From NCBI GenBank assembly GCA_947311645.1, contig CAMZKZ010000053.1:1-21151 (forward strand): a stretch of DNA of 21,151 nucleotides. The letters are read 5' to 3'. The stretch comes from an uncultured Candidatus Altimarinota bacterium. Lineage in GTDB: Bacteria; Patescibacteriota; Gracilibacteria; CAIRYL01. This document shows positions 21,140-21,151 of the stretch, piece after piece (within the stretch, counting starts at the first letter, position 1; every line of letters starts with the position of its first letter). A program made the position numbers and the translations under genes. Below the pieces are notes generated by a model. The model saw only the letters and a program-made list of their open reading frames with translations, was not told the DNA's origin and searched no databases.

Positions 21140-21151
21140 TTTCTCCAGAAA

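Noticed and set aside
1..21151. CRISPR arrays, insertion sequences, phage genes, tRNA or rRNA genes
   Set aside because: I saw no regularly spaced repeats, transposase or integrase motifs, or cloverleaf-like segments, and intergenic space is too small for most of them.

Overview
This 21,151-base window is AT-rich, gene-dense and chromosomal. I support 31 protein-coding genes, two of them short ribosomal genes found directly in the sequence: rpmC (L29) and rpmJ (L36). I see no tRNA, rRNA, insertion sequence, phage gene or CRISPR array. The largest stretch without a gene is about 196 bp (19555-19750). The organism looks like a reduced, low-GC bacterium, most plausibly of the Candidate Phyla Radiation (Patescibacteria). 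The reasons are the missing rpmD (L30) in an otherwise conserved spc cluster, short ribosomal proteins, tight spacing and AT-rich leaders without Shine-Dalgarno motifs. All 31 genes end in TAA (29) or TAG (2), none in TGA, and no gene carries an in-frame TGA. That fits a lineage avoiding TGA, perhaps a relative of the UGA-recoding Gracilibacteria/Absconditabacteria, but it is not itself evidence of recoding. The phylum assignment is inference.

Layout, left to right. (1) 97-4332, minus strand: a SpoU/TrmH-family RNA methyltransferase followed by dnaE (DNA polymerase III alpha), whose PHP domain has lost several metal-ligand histidines. (2) 4419-9080, plus strand: a voltage-gated-type potassium channel, a membrane-anchored DsbA-like thiol oxidoreductase, aroB (3-dehydroquinate synthase) and an O-antigen ligase/polymerase-family membrane protein, spaced as one operon. 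(3) 9188-10966, minus strand: gatC-gatA, two of the three subunits of the tRNA amidotransferase. A 13-bp-stem bidirectional terminator separates blocks 2 and 3. (4) 11101-19554, minus strand: one long ribosomal run of 20 genes, rplP-rpmC-rpsQ-rplN-rplX-rplE-rpsN-rpsH-rplF-rplR-rpsE-infA-rpmJ-rpsM-rpsK-rpsD-rpoA-rplQ-rplM-rpsI, closed by a terminator with a 14-bp stem. (5) 19751-21139, plus strand, divergent: gmk, a 109-residue zinc-ribbon protein of unknown function and a small coiled-coil lipoprotein.

The ribosomal cluster is rearranged. It begins at rplP, so the first half of the S10 operon (rpsJ to rpsC) is elsewhere. Between rpsE and infA the usual rpmD-rplO-secY-adk-map block is absent and is replaced by 65 bp carrying a good internal promoter. 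Upstream of rplP there is a strong-looking promoter (A-rich UP-like tract, TTGACT-17-TAGACT) and a leader of about 97 nt that can fold into a two-stem hairpin, a candidate site for ribosomal-protein autoregulation. Nothing here amounts to a clearly new multi-gene system. The most interesting signals are at genome-decoding level (no TGA, no Shine-Dalgarno, heavy CGA arginine use), plus the operon surgery and the leader structure.
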